Shown here piece after piece: positions 16,887 to 31,129 of a DNA stretch of 64,000 bases. Numbering within the stretch: position 1 is the first letter of the stretch; the number at the start of each line of letters is the position of its first letter. The translations under genes and the position numbers were made by a program. Under the pieces are notes generated by a model. The model was not told the DNA's origin. It worked only from the letters and a program-made list of their open reading frames with translations, and made no database searches. Origin of the DNA: Eledone cirrhosa (Eukaryota > Mollusca > Cephalopoda > Octopoda > Eledonidae); contig OZ024744.1 of assembly GCA_964016885.1 (NCBI GenBank), forward strand, positions 111,188,536 through 111,252,535, written 5' to 3'.

Positions 16887-19800
16887 ACCTTGCCTGAACA
16901 CAGTAACACTACACAATCCACTATTACTTAACTGGCCCTGAACACAGTAAAACTACAGAATCCACTATAACTTACCTTACTCTGAACACAGTAAAAGTAC
17001 ACAATCCACTATAGCTTACATTGCTCTGAACACAGTAAAACTACACAATCCACTATAGCTTACCTTGCCCTGAAAACACTAGAACTACACAATCCACTAT
17101 AGCTTACCTTGCCCTGAAAACACTAGAACTACACAATCCACTATAAATTACCTTGCTCTGAACAAAGTAAATCTACACAATCCGCTATAACTTACCTTTT
17201 CCTGAACACAGTAAAACTACACAATCCGCTATAACTTACCTTGCCCTGAACACAGTAAAACTACACGATCCACTATAACTTACTTTGCCATGAACACAGT
17301 AAAACTACACAATCCACTATAACTTACCTTGCACTGAACACTGTAAAACTACACAATCCACTATAAATTACCTTGCTCTGAACACAGTAAAACTACACAA
17401 TCCACTATAACTTAACTGGCTCTGAACACAGTAAACTAAAGAATCCACTATAACTTACCTTGCCCAGAACACAGTAAAACTACACAATCCACTATACCTT
17501 ACCTTGCCCTGAACACAGTAAAACTACACAATCCACTATACCTTACCTTGCCCTGAACACAGTAAAACTACACAATCCACTATAGCTTACATTGCTCTGA
17601 ACACACTAAAACTATACAATCCACTATAGCTTACCTTGCCCTGAACACAGTAAAACTACGCAATCCACTATAACTTACCTTGCACTGAACACAGTAAACT
17701 ACAGAATCCACTATAACTTACCTTGCTCAGAACACAGTAAAACTACACAATCCACTATAACTTAACTGGCTCTGAACACACTAAACTACAGAATCCACTA
17801 TAACTTACCTTGCCCTGAACACAGTAAAACTACACAATCCACTATAACTTACCTTGCACTGAACTCAGTAAACTACACAATCCACTATAACTTTCCTTGC
17901 CCAGAACAAAGTAAAACTACGTAATCCACTATAACTTACCTTGCCCTGAACACAGTAAAACTACACAATCCACTATAGCTTACCTTGATCTGAACACAGT
18001 AAAACTACACAATCCACTATAACTTAACTGGCCCTGAACACAGTAAAACTACACGATCCACTATAACTTACCTTGCCCTGAACACAGTAAAACTACACAA
18101 TCCACTATAGCTTACCTTGATCTGAACACAGTAAAACTACACAATCCACTATAACTTAACTGGCCCTGAACACAGTAAAACTACACGATCCACTATAACT
18201 TACCTTGCCCTGAACACAGTAAAACTACAGAATGCACTATAACTTACCTTGCCCAGAACAAAGTAAAACTACGTAATCCACTATAACTTACCTTGATCTG
18301 AACACAGTAAAACTACACAATCCACTATAACTTACCTTGCCCAGAACAAAGTAAAACTACGTAATCCACAATAACTCACCTTGCCCTGAACACAGTAAAA
18401 CTACAGAATCCACTATAACTTACCTTGCCCTGAACACAGTAAAACTACACAATCCACTATAACTTACCTTACCCTGAACACAGTAAAACTACACAATCCA
18501 CTATAACTTACCTTGCCTGAACACAGTAAAACTACACTATCCACTATAACTTACCTTGCCTGAACGCAGTAAAACTACAGAATCCACTATAACTTAACTG
18601 GCCCTGAACACAGTAAAACTACACAATCCACTATAACTTACCTTACCCTGAACACAGTAAAACTACAGAATCCACTATAACTTACCTTGCCCTGAACACA
18701 GTAAAACTACACAATCAACTATAACTTACCTTACCCTGAACACAGTAAAACTACAGAATCCACTATAACTTACCTTGCCTGAACACAGTAAAACTACACT
18801 ATCCGCTATAACTTACCTTGCCTCAACACAGTAAAACTACAGAATCCACTATAACTTAACTGGCCCTGAACACAGTAAAACTACAGAATCCACTATAACT
18901 TACCTTGCCCTGAACACAGTAAAACTACACAATCCACTATAACTTAACTGGCCCTGAACACAGTAAAACTACACAATCCACTATAACTTAACTGGCCCTG
19001 AACACAGTAAAACTACACAATCCACTATAACTTAACTGGCCCTGAACACACTAAACTACAGAATCCACTATAACTTACCTTGCTCTGAACACAGTAAAAA
19101 TACACAATCCACTATAACTTAACTGGCCCTGAACACAGTAAAACTCCACAATCCACTATAAGTTACCTTGCTCTGAACACAGTAAAACTACACAATCCAC
19201 TATAATTTACCTTGCCCTGAACACAGTAAACTACACAATCCACTATAACTTACATTGCCCTGAACACAGTAAAACTACACAAAACACTATAAATTACCTT
19301 GTTATGAACACAGTAAAACTACACAATCCACTAAACCTTACCTTGCCCTGAACACAGTAAACTACACGATCCACTATAACTTACATTGCCCTGAACACAG
19401 TAAAACTACACAAACCACTATAAATTACCTTGCCCTGAACACAGTAAAACTACACAATCCACTATAAATTACCTTGCTCTGAACACAGTAAAATTACACA
19501 ATCCACTATAACTTAACTGACCCTGAACACAGTAAACTACAGAATCCAATATAACTTACCTTGTCCTGAACACAGTAAAACTACACAATCCACTATAACT
19601 TACCTTGCCCTGATCACAGTAAAACTACACAATCCACTATAACTTACCTTGCCCTGAACACAGTAAAACTACACAATCCACTATAACTTACCTTGCCCTG
19701 AACACAGTAAAACTACACAATCCACTATAACTTACCTTGCCCTGAAAACAGTAAAACTACACAATCCACTATAACTTACCTTGCCCTGATCACAGTAAAA

Positions 19801-22800
19801 CTACACAATCCACTATAACTTACCTTGCCCTGAACACAGTAAAATAACACAATCCACCAAAACTTACCTTGCTCTGAACACAGTAAAACTACACAATCCA
19901 CTATAACTTACCTTCCTGTGAACACAATAAAACTACACAATCCACTATAACTTACCTTGCCCTGAACACAGTAGAACTAGACAATCCACTATAACTTACC
20001 TTGCCCTGAACACAGTAACACTAGCCAATCCACTATAACTTACCTTGCCCTGAACACAGTAAAACTACACAATCTACTATAAATTACCTTGCCCTGAATA
20101 CACTAAAATTACACAATCCACTATAACTTACCTTACCCTGAACACAGTAAAACTACATAATCCACTATAACTTACCTTGCTCTGAACACAGTAAAACTGC
20201 ACAATCCATTATAACTTAACTTGCTTTGAACACAGTAAAACTACACAATCTACTATAATTTAGCTTGCCCTGAATACACTTAAATTACACAATCCACTAT
20301 AACTTACCTTGCCCTGAACACAGTAAAACTACACAATCCACTATAACTTACCTTGCCCTGAACACAGTAAAACTACACAATCCACCAAAACTTACCTTGC
20401 TCTGAACACAGTAAAACTACACAATCCACTATAACTTACCTTGCCCTGAACACAGTAAAACTACACAATCCACTATAACTTAACTGGCCCTGAACACAGT
20501 AAAACTACACAATCCACTATAACTTAACTGGCCCTGAACACAGTAAAACTACACAATCCACTATAACTTAACTGGCCCTGAACACACTAAACTACAGAAT
20601 CCACTATAACTTACCTTGCTCTGAACACAGTAAAAATACAGAATCCACTATAACTTACCTTGCCCTGAACACAGTAAAACTACACAATCCACTATAACTT
20701 ACCTTACCCTGAACACAGTAAAACTACACAATCCACTATAACTTACCTTGCCTGAACACAGTAACACTACACTATCCACTATAACTTACCTTGCCTGAAC
20801 GCAGTAAAACTACAGAATCCACTATAACTTAACTGGCCCTGAACACAGTAAAACTACACAATCCACTATAACTTACCTTACCCTGAACACAGTAAAACTA
20901 CAGAATCCACTATAAATTACCTTGCCCTGAACACAGTAAAACTACACAATCCACTATAACTTACCTTACCCTGAACACAGTAAAACTACAGAATCCACTA
21001 TAACTTACCTTGCCTGAACACAGTAAAACTACACTATCCACTATAACTTACCTTGCCTCAACACAGTAAAACTACAGAATCCACTATAACTTAACTGGCC
21101 CTGAACACAGTAAAACTACAGAATCCACTATAACTTACCTTGCCCTGAACACAGTAAAACTACACAATCCACTATAACTTAACTGGCCCTGAACACAGTA
21201 AAACTACACAATCCACTATAACTTAACTGGCCCTGAACACAGTAAAACTACACAATCCACTATAACTTAACTGGCCCTGAACACACTAAACTACAGAATC
21301 CACTATAACTTACCTTGCTCTGAACACAGTAAAAATACACAATCCACTATAACTTAACTGGCCCTGAACACAGTAAAACTACACAATCCACTATAAGTTA
21401 CCTTGCTCTGAACACAGTAAAACTACACAATCCACTATAATTTACCTTGCCTGAACACAGTAAACTACACAATCCACTATAACTTACATTGCCCTGAACA
21501 CAGTAAAACTACACAAAACACTATAAATTACCTTGTTATGAACACAGTAAAACTACACAATCCACTAAACCTTACCTTGCCCTGAACACAGTAAACTACA
21601 CGATCCACTATAACTTACATTGCCCTGAACACAGTAAAACTACACAAACCACTATAAATTACCTTGCCCTGAACACAGTAAAACTACACAATCCACTATA
21701 AATTACCTTGCTCTGAACACAGTAAAATTACACAATCCACTATAACTTAACTGACCCTGAACACAGTAAACTACAGAATCCAATATAACTTACCCTGTCC
21801 TGAACACAGTAAAACTACACAATCCACTATAACTTACCTTGCCCTGATCACAGTAAAACTACACAATCCACTATAACTTACCTTGCCCTGAACACAGTAA
21901 AACTACACAATCCACTATAACTTACCTTGCCCTGAACACAGTAAAACTACACAATCCACTATAACTTACCTTGCCCTGAAAACAGTAAAACTACACAATC
22001 CACTATAACTTACCTTGCCCTGATCACAGTAAAACTACACAATCCACTATAACTTACCTTGCCCTGAACACAGTAAAATAACACAATCCACCAAAACTTA
22101 CCTTGCTCTGAACACAGTAAAACTACACAATCCACTATAACTTACCTTCCTGTGAACACAATAAAACTACACAATCCACTATAACTTACCTTGCCCTGAA
22201 CACAGTAGAACTAGACAATCCACTATAACTTACCTTGCCCTGAACACAGTAACACTAGCCAATCCACTATAACTTACCTTGCCCTGAACACAGTAAAACT
22301 ACACAATCTACTATAAATTACCTTGCCCTGAATACACTAAAATTACACAATCCACTATAACTTACCTTACCCTGAACACAGTAAAACTACATAATCCACT
22401 ATAACTTACCTTGCTCTGAACACAGTAAAACTGCACAATCCATTATAACTTAACTTGCTTTGAACACAGTAAAACTACACAATCTACTATAATTTAGCTT
22501 GCCCTGAATACACTTAAATTACACAATCCACTATAACTTACCTTGCCCTGAACACAATAAAACTACACAATCCACTATAACTTACCTTGCCCTGAACACA
22601 GTAAAACTACACAATCCACCAAAACTTACCTTGCTCTGAACACAGTAAAACTACACAATCCACTATAACTTACCTTGCCCTGAACACAGTAAAACTACAC
22701 GATCCACTATAACTTAACTGGCCCTGAACACAGTAAAACTACACAATCCACTATAACTTAACTGGCCCTGAACACAGTAAAACTACACAATCCACTATAA

Positions 22801-25640
22801 CTTAACTGGCCCTGAACACACTAAACTACAGAATCCACTATAACTTACCTTGCTCTGAACACAGTAAAAATACACAATCCACTATAACTTAACTGGCCCT
22901 GAACACAGTAAAACTACACAATCCACTATAAGTTACCTTCCTCTGAACACAGTAAAACTACACAATCCACTATAATTTACCTTGCCCTGAACACAGTAAA
23001 CTACACAATCCACTATAACTTACATTGCCCTGAACACAGTAAAACTACACAAAACACTATAAATTACCTTGTTATGAACACAGTAAAACTACACAATCCA
23101 CTAAACCTTACCTTGCCCTGAACACGGTAAACTACACGATCCACTATAACTTACATTGCCCTGAACACAGTAAAACTACACAAACCACTATAAATTACCT
23201 TGCCCTGAACACAGTAAAACTACACAATCCACTATAAATTACCTTGCTCTGAACACAGTAAAATTACACAATCCACTATAACTTAACTGACCCTGAACAC
23301 AGTAAACTACAGAATCCAATATAACTTACCTTGTCCTGAACACAGTAAAACTACACAATCCACTATAACTTACCTTGCCCTGATCACAGTAAAACTACAC
23401 AATCCACTATAACTTACCTTGCCCTGAACACAGTAAAACTACACAATCCACTATAACTTACCTTGCCCTGAACACAGTAAAACTACACAATCCACTATAA
23501 CTTACCTTGCCCTGAAAACAGTAAAACTACACAATCCACTATAACTTACCTTGCCCTGATCACAGTAAAACTACACAATCCACTATAACTTACCTTGCCC
23601 TGAACACAGTAAAATAACACAATCCACCAAAACTTACCTTGCTCTGAACACAGTAAAACTACACAATCCACTATAACTTACCTTCCTGTGAACACAATAA
23701 AACTACACAATCCACTATAACTTACCTTGCCCTGAACACAGTAGAACTAGACAATCCACTATAACTTACCTTGCCCTGAACACAGTAACACTAGCCAATC
23801 CACTATAACTTACCTTGCCCTGAACACAGTAAAACTACACAATCTACTATAAATTACCTTGCCCTGAATACACTAAAATTACACAATCCACTATAACTTA
23901 CCTTACCCTGAACACAGTAAAACTACATAATCCACTATAACTTACCTTGCTCTGAACACAGTAAAACTGCACAATCCATTATAACTTAACTTGCTTTGAA
24001 CACAGTAAAACTACACAATCTACTATAATTTAGCTTGCCCTGAATACACTTAAATTACACAATCCACTATAACTTACCTTGCCCTGAACACAGTAAAACT
24101 ACACAATCCACTATAACTTACCTTGCCCTGAACACAGTAAAACTACACAATCCACCAAAACTTACCTTGCTCTGAACACAGTAAAACTACACAATCCACT
24201 ATAACTTACCTTGCCCTGAACACAGTAAAACTACACAATCCACTATAACTTACCTTGTCCTGAACACAGTAAAACTACACAATCCACTCTAACTTACCTT
24301 GTCCTGAACACAGTAAAACTACACAATCCACTCCACCTTGCCTTGTCCTGAACACAGTAAAACTACACAATCCACTATAATTTACCTTGCCCTGAACACA
24401 GTAAAACTACACAATCCACTATAACTTACCTTGTCCTGAATACAGTAAAATTACACAATCCACTATAACTTACCTTACTCTGAACACAGTAAAACTACAT
24501 AATCCACTATAACTTACCTTGCCCTGAACACAGTAAAACTACACAATCCACTCTAACTTACCTTGTCCTGAACACAGTAAAATTACACAATCCACTATAA
24601 CTTACCTTGCCCTGAACACAGTAGAACTAGACAATCCACTATAACTCACCTTGCCCTGAACACAGTAAAACTACACAATCCACTATAACTTACCATGCCC
24701 TGAACACAGTAAAACTACACAATCCACTATAACTTACCTTGCCCTGAACACAGTAAAACTACACAATCCACCAAAACTTACCTTGCTCTGAACACAGTAA
24801 AACTACACAATCCACTATAACTTACCTTGCCCTGAACACAGTAAAACTACACAATCCACTATAACTTACCTTTTCCTGAACACAGTAAAACTACACGATC
24901 CACTCTAACTTACCTTGTCCTGAACACAGTAAAACTACACAATCCACTCTACCTTGCCTTGTCCTGAACACAGTAAAACTACACAATCCACTATAATTTA
25001 CCTTGCCCTGAACACAGTAAAACTAAACAATCCACTATAACTTACCTTTCTGTGAACACAATAAAACTACACAATCCACTCTAACTTACCTTTTCCTGAA
25101 TACAGTAAAATTACACAATCCACTATAACTTACTTTACTCTGAACACAGTAAAACTACATAATCCACTATAACTTACCTTGCCCTGAACACAGTAAAACT
25201 ACACAATCCACTCTAACATACCTTGTCCTGAACACATTAAAATTACACAATCCACTATAACTTACCTTGCCCTGAACACAGTAGAACTACACAATCCACT
25301 ATAACTCACCTTGCCCTGAACACAGTAAAACTACACAATCCACTATAACTTACCATGCCCTGAACACAGTAAAACTACACAATCCACCAAAACTTACCTT
25401 GCTCTGAACACAGTAAACTACACAATCCACTATAACTTACCTTACCCTGAACACAGTAAAACTACACAATCCACTATAACTTACCTTCCTGTGAACACAG
25501 TAAAACTACACAATCCACTATAACTTACCTTGTCCTGAACACAGTAAAACAACACAATCCACTCTAACTTACCTTGTCCTGAATACACTAAAACTACACA
25601 ATCCACTCTAACTTACCTTGTCCTGAACACAGTAAAACTA
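16887..25640. repeat. Satellite super-repeat copy 2 (about 8.8 kb)
   Basis: Marker monomers (GCACAATCCATTATAACTTA) at 20199, 22433 and 23969 repeat the 2234 and 1536 bp spacings of copy 1 almost to the base. The offset to copy 1 is 10,796 bp up to about 18.0 kb and 10,927-10,928 bp after a local three-monomer (131-132 bp) duplication at about 18,068-18,200. It drops to 8,904 bp from about 24.2 kb on (16141 corresponds to 25045), because this copy lacks one 2,023-bp block. Apart from these block changes the two copies appear nearly identical, so the duplication is recent or actively homogenised. Confidence 0.8.
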
Positions 25641-28600
25641 CACAATCCACTATAACTTACCTTGCCCTGAACACAGTAAAACTACACAATCCACTATACC
25701 TTACCTTGCCCTGAACACAGTAAAACTACACAATCCACTATAGCTTACATTGCTCTGAACACACTAAAACTATACAATCCACTATATCTTACCTTGCCCT
25801 GAACACTGTAAAACTACACAATCCACTATAACTTACCTTGCCCAGAACACAGTAAAACTACACAATCCACTATAACTTAACTGGCCCTGAACACACTAAA
25901 CTACAGAATCCACTATAACTTACCTTGCCCTGAACACAGTAAAACTACACAATCCACTATAACTTACCTTGCACTGAACTCAGTAAACTACACAATCCAC
26001 TATAACTTTCCTTGCCCAGAACAAAGTAAAACTACGTAATCCACTCTACCTTACCTTGCCCTGAACACAGTAAAACTACACAATCCACTATAGCTTACCT
26101 TGATCTGAACACAGTAAAACTACACAATCCACTATAACTTAACTGGCCCTGAACACAGTAAAACTACACGATCCACTATAACTTACCTTGCCCTGAACAC
26201 AGTAAAACTACAGAATCCACTATAACTTACCTTGCCCAGAACAAAGTAAAACTACGTAATCCACTATAACTTACCTTGATCTGAACACAGTAAAACTACA
26301 CTATCCACTATAACTTACCTTGCCCAGAACAAAGAAAAACTACGTAATCCACTATAACTTACCTTGCCCTGAACACAGTAAAACTACAGAATCCACTATA
26401 ACTTACCTTGCCCTGAACACAGTAAAACTACACAATCCACTATAACTTACCTTACCCTGAACACAGTAAAACTACACAATCCACTATAACTTACCTTGCC
26501 TGAACACAGTAAAACTACACTATCCACTATAACTTACCTTGCCTGAACACAGTAAAACTACAGAATCCACTATAACTTAACTGGCCCTGAACACAGTAAA
26601 ACTACACAATCCACTATAACTTACCTTACCCTGAACACAGTAAAACTACAGAATCCACTATAACTTACCTTGCCCTGAACACAGTAAATCTACACAATCC
26701 ACTATAACTTACCTTACCCTGAACACAGTAAAACTACAGAATCCACTATAACTTACCTTGCCTGAACACAGTAAAACTACACTATCCACTATAACTTACC
26801 TTGCCTGAACACAGTAAAACTACAGAATCCACTATAACTTAACTGGCCCTGAACACAGTAAAACTACAGAATCCACTATAACTTACCTTGCCCTGAACAC
26901 AGTAAAACTACACAATCCACTATAACTTAACTGGCCCTGAACACAGTAAAACTACACAATCCACTATAACTTAACTGGCCCTGAACACAGTAAAACTACA
27001 CAATCCACTATAACTTAACTGGCCCTGAACACACTAAACTACAGAATCCACTATAACTTACCTTGCTCTGAACACAGTAAAAATACACAATCCACTATAA
27101 CTTAACTGGCCCTGAACACAGTAAAACTACACAATCCACTATAAGTTACCTTGCTCTGAACACAGTAAAACTACACAATCCACTATAATTTACCTTGCCC
27201 TGAACACAGTAAACTACACAATCCACTATAACTTAACTGGCCCTGAACACAGTAAAACTACACAAAACACTATAAATTACCTTGTTATGAACACAGTAAA
27301 ACTACACAATCCACTATACCTTACCTTGCCCTGAACACAGTAAACTACACAATCCACTATAACTTACATTGCCCTGAACACAGTAAAACTACACAATCCA
27401 CTATAACTTACCTTGCTCTGAACACAGTAAAACTTCACAAACCACTATAAATTACCTTACTCTGAACACAGTAAAACTACACAATCCACTATAACTTACC
27501 TTACCCTGAACACAGTAAAACTACAGAATCCAATATAACTTACCTTGTCCTGAACACAGTAAAACTACACAATCCACTATACCTAACCTTGCCCTGAACA
27601 CAGTAAAACTACACAATCCACTATAACTTACCTTGCCCTGATCACAGTAAAACTACACAATCCACTATAACTTACCTTGCCCTGAACACAGTAAAACTAC
27701 ACAATCCACCAAAACTTACCTTGCTCTGAACACAGTAAAACTACACAATCCACTATAACTTACCTTCCTGTGAACACAATAAAACTACACAATCCACTAT
27801 AACTTACCTTGCCCTGAACACAGTAGAACTAGACAATCCACTATAACTTACCTTGCCCTGAACACAGTAACACTAGCCAATCCACTATAACTTACCTTGC
27901 CCTGAACACAGTAAAACTACACAATCTACTATAAATTACCTTGCCCTCAATACACTAAAATTACACAATCCACTATAACTTACCTTACCCTGAACACAGT
28001 AAAACTACATAATCCACTATAACTTACCTTGCTCTGAACACAGTAAAACTGCACAATCCATTATAACTTAACTTGCTTTGAACACAGTAAAACTACACAA
28101 TCTACTATAATTTACCTTGCCCTGAATACACTTAAATTACACAATCCACTATAACTTACCTTGCCCTGAACACAGTAAAACTACACAATCCACTATAACT
28201 TACCTTGCCCTGAACACAGTAAAACTACACAATCCACCAAAACTTACCTTGCTCTGAACACAGTAAAACTACACAATCCACTATACCTAACCTTGCCCTG
28301 AACACAGTAAAACTACACAATCCACTATAACTTACCTTGTCCTGAACACAGTAAAACTACACAATCCACTCTAACTTACCTTGTCCTGAACACAGTAAAA
28401 CTACACAATCCACTCTACCTTGCCTTGTCCTGAACACAGTAAAACTACACAATCCACTATAACTTACCTTTCTGTGAACACAATAAAACTACACAATCCA
28501 CTCTAACTTACCTTGTCCTGAATACAGTAAAATTACACAATCCACTATAACTTACCTTACTCTGAACACAGTAAAACTACATAATCCTCTATAACTTACC

Positions 28601-29810
28601 TTGCCCTGAACACAGTAAAACTACACAATCCACTCTAACTTACTTTGTCCTGAACACAGTAAAATTACACAATCCACTATAACTTACCTTGCCCTGAACA
28701 CAGTAGAACTAGACAATCCACTATAACTCACCTTGCCCTGAACACAGTAAAACTACACAATCCACTATAACTTACCATGCCCTGAACACAGTAAAACTAC
28801 ACAATCCACCATAACTTACCTTGCTCTGAACACAGTAAAACTACACAATCCACTATAACTTACCTTCCTGTGAACACAATAAAACTACACAATCCACTAT
28901 AACTTACCTTGCCCAGAACACAGTAGAACTAGACAATCCACTATAACTTACCTTGCCCTGAACACAGTAACACTAGCCAATCCACTATAATTTACCTTGC
29001 CCTGAACACAGTAAAACTACACAATCTACTATAATTTACCTTGCCCTGAATACACTTAAATTACACAATCCACTATAACTTACCTTGCCCTGAACACATT
29101 AAAACTACACAATCCACTATAACTTACCTTGCCCTGAACACAGTAAAACTACACAATCCACCAAAACTTACCTTGCTCTGAACAGAGTAAAACTACACAA
29201 TCCACTATAACTTACCTTGCCCTGAACACAGTAAAACTACACAATCCACTATAACTTACCTTGTCCTGAACACAGTAAAACTACACAATCCACTCTAACT
29301 TACCTTGTCCTGAACACAGTAGAACTAGACAATCCACTATAACTCACCTTGCCCTGAACACAGTAAAACTACACAATCCACTATAACATACCATGCCCTG
29401 AACACAGTAAAACTACACAATCCACCAAAACTTACCTTGCTCTGAACACAGTAAACTACACAATCCACTATAACTTACCTTACCCTGAACACAGTAAAAC
29501 TACACAATCCACTATAACTTACCTTCCTGTGAACAAAGTAAAACTACACAATCCACTATAACTTACCTTCCTGTGAACACAGTAAAACTACACAATCCAC
29601 TCTAACTTACCTTGTCCTGAATACACTAAAACTACACAATCCACTCTAACTTACCTTGTCCTGTACACAGTAAAACTACACAATCCACTATAATTTACCT
29701 TGCCCTGAACACAGTAAAACTACACAATCCACTATAACTTACGTTGCCCTGAACACAGTAAAACTACACAATCCACTATAACTTACCTTGCCCTGAACAC
29801 AGTAAAACTA
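25641..29810. repeat. Satellite super-repeat copy 3 (about 4.2 kb, condensed)
   Basis: The monomer series restarts here: GCACTGAACTCAGTAAAC at about 25,972 matches 17,857 in copy 2 and 7,061 in copy 1. Only one GCACAATCCATTATAACTTA marker is present (28051), compared with four in copy 1 and three in copy 2, so internal blocks have been lost. The end repeats the copy 1 ending (TACACTAAAACTACAC at about 29,620, then ATAACTTACGTTGCCC at about 29,740). Boundaries are approximate. Confidence 0.7.
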
Positions 29811-30626
29811 GACAATCCACTATAACTTACCTTGCCCTGATCACAGTAAAACTACACAATCCACTATAACTTACCTTGCCCTGAACACAGTAAAACTACA
29901 CAATCCACTATAACTTACCTTGCCCTGAACACAGTAAAACTACACAATCCACTATAACTTACCTTGCCCTGAACACAGTAAAACTAGACAATCCACTGTA
30001 ACTTACCTTGCCCTGAACACAGTAAAACTACACAATCCACTATAATTTACCTTGCCCTGAACACAGTAAAACTACACAATCCACTATAACTTACCTTGCC
30101 CTGAACACAGTAAAACTACACAATCCACTATAACTTACCTTGCCCTGAACACAGTAAAACTAGACAATCCACTATAACTTACCTTGCCCTGAACACAGTA
30201 AAACTACACAATCCACTATAACTTACCTTGCCCTGAACACAGTAAAACTAGACAATCCACTATAACTTACCTTGCCCTGAACACAGTAAAACTACACAAT
30301 CCACTATAATTTACCTTGCCCTGAACACAGTAAAACTACACAATCCACTATAACTTACCTTGCCCTGAACACAGTAAAACTACACAATCCACTATAACTT
30401 ACCTTGCCCTGAACACAATAAAAATACACAATCCACTATAACTTACCTTGCCCTGAACACAGTAAAACTAGACAATCCACTATAACTTACCTTGCCCTGA
30501 ACACAATAAAAATACACAATCCACTATAACTTACCTTGCCCTGAACACAGTAAAACTAGACAATCCACTATAACTTACCTTGCCCTGAACACAATAAAAA
30601 TACATAATCTCCTATAACCTACCTTG
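29811..30626. repeat. Homogeneous satellite end with ACTAGACAATCC variants
   Basis: Near-consensus 44-bp monomers in which the variant AAAACTAGACAATCC recurs every two to four units. The last few units alternate with a second variant, ACACAATAAAAATACA. Little else varies. The final partial monomer (30,612-30,630) passes without a gap into SINE tail sequence. This low diversity contrasts with the left edge at position 1 and suggests recent local amplification at the array boundary. Confidence 0.8.
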
Positions 30627-30656
30627 GCCTTGTGCCAAAAGTAGAAACAATTATTA
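30624..30656 (+). mobile_element. SINE 3'-tail fragment fused to the satellite
   Basis: TTGGCCTTGTGCC followed by AAAAGTAGAAACAATTATT is the terminal segment of the tRNA-derived SINE seen complete at 40,631-41,021, in plus orientation. No SINE head or body precedes it; the satellite does, with ACCTTG shared by both. The junction lies at the position where satellite monomer and SINE tail align, so either the satellite arose from such a tail or the boundary was made by recombination between similar sequences. Confidence 0.85.
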
Positions 30657-30904
30657 TTACTTCTTTTACTATTATTAATATGTTTAATCATGTTACTACT
30701 ATTAATATAATTTTCCATATATGGTAGCTGGAAAATATTCGACTACTCTAAGAGTGTCACCATATCTCAAGCGAACGTCTTTATGTACTATCGTCGTGTC
30801 GTTCTAATTTCTAAAGACTGTATTTGATAGTACTGCTGCGTCAACAGATGAATTTTTTACGTCTTCCGATGATAATGAAAGCAAACATTGTTTCCTTAAA
30901 CTTT
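30657..30904. other. Unique AT-rich intergenic DNA
   Basis: AT-rich single-copy-looking sequence between the satellite/SINE-tail junction and the next SINE. I see no reading frame, repeat or RNA gene in it. Confidence 0.7.
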
Positions 30905-31129
30905 ACTCTAAACTAATAATTATTTCTACTTTTTGGCACAAGGCCAGCAATTACCCCAGTGCATTACTGGTACTTTATTTTATCGACCCCGTAAAGATGA
31001 AAGGCAAAGTCAACCTCGGCGGGATTTGAACTCAGATCGTAAAGGGATGTAACTATGCGTCAAAGCATCGTGTCCGACCCTCTACCGATACTGGCAATCC
31101 ACCGCCCTAATCCACTCTAAACTAATAAT
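30905..31129 (-). mobile_element. Full-length tRNA-derived SINE with perfect 16-bp target-site duplication
   Basis: A SINE in minus orientation at 30,921-31,113, flanked by identical direct repeats ACTCTAAACTAATAAT at 30,905-30,920 and 31,114-31,129. These are the target-site duplication of a LINE-mediated insertion. Read on the minus strand, the head has GGCGGTGGATTG, then CGGTAGAGGGTCGGAC; the B box (GTTCAAATCCC; plus-strand 31,021-31,031) follows, then the body (CTTTACGGGGTCGATAAAAT) and the tail ending in AGAAATAATTA. The head is tRNA-related, so pol III transcription is expected from the family. It is not a tRNA gene: it has no cloverleaf context and there are several copies in the window. 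It resembles cephalopod tRNA SINEs; I cannot assign the exact subfamily. Confidence 0.92.

Larger units (their letters stand above)
1..30626. repeat. 44-bp satellite DNA array, about 690 monomers
   Basis: A head-to-tail array with a 44-bp period. The word ACACAATCCACT recurs at 1, 45, 89 and so on with few indels. Conserved blocks in each monomer are AATCCACTATAA, ACTTACCTTG, CCCTGAACACAG and TAAAACTA. Many monomers are exactly the consensus; others carry recurring diagnostic variants such as TTAACTGGCCC, CTTCCTGTGAACACAAT, CCACCAAAACTT, CTAGCCAATCC and AATCTACTATAATTTAG. Because 44 is not a multiple of 3 and the unit contains TAA, every frame is closed and there is no coding potential. Minus-strand monomers contain AAGGTAAGT, a strong 5' splice-site match. 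The number of monomers is length divided by period, not a count. Centromeric, heterochromatic or other function cannot be told from sequence alone. Confidence 0.98.

Noticed and set aside
1..30626. CRISPR array
   Set aside because: The repeats are regular but there are no unique spacers: the 44-bp monomers are contiguous. The surrounding DNA is animal-like, with SINEs and LINEs.
1..30626. TATA-box promoter in each satellite monomer (ACTATAACTT)
   Set aside because: The motif is a weak TATA match with no other core promoter element, and nothing coding follows; repetition alone is not evidence of promoter use.
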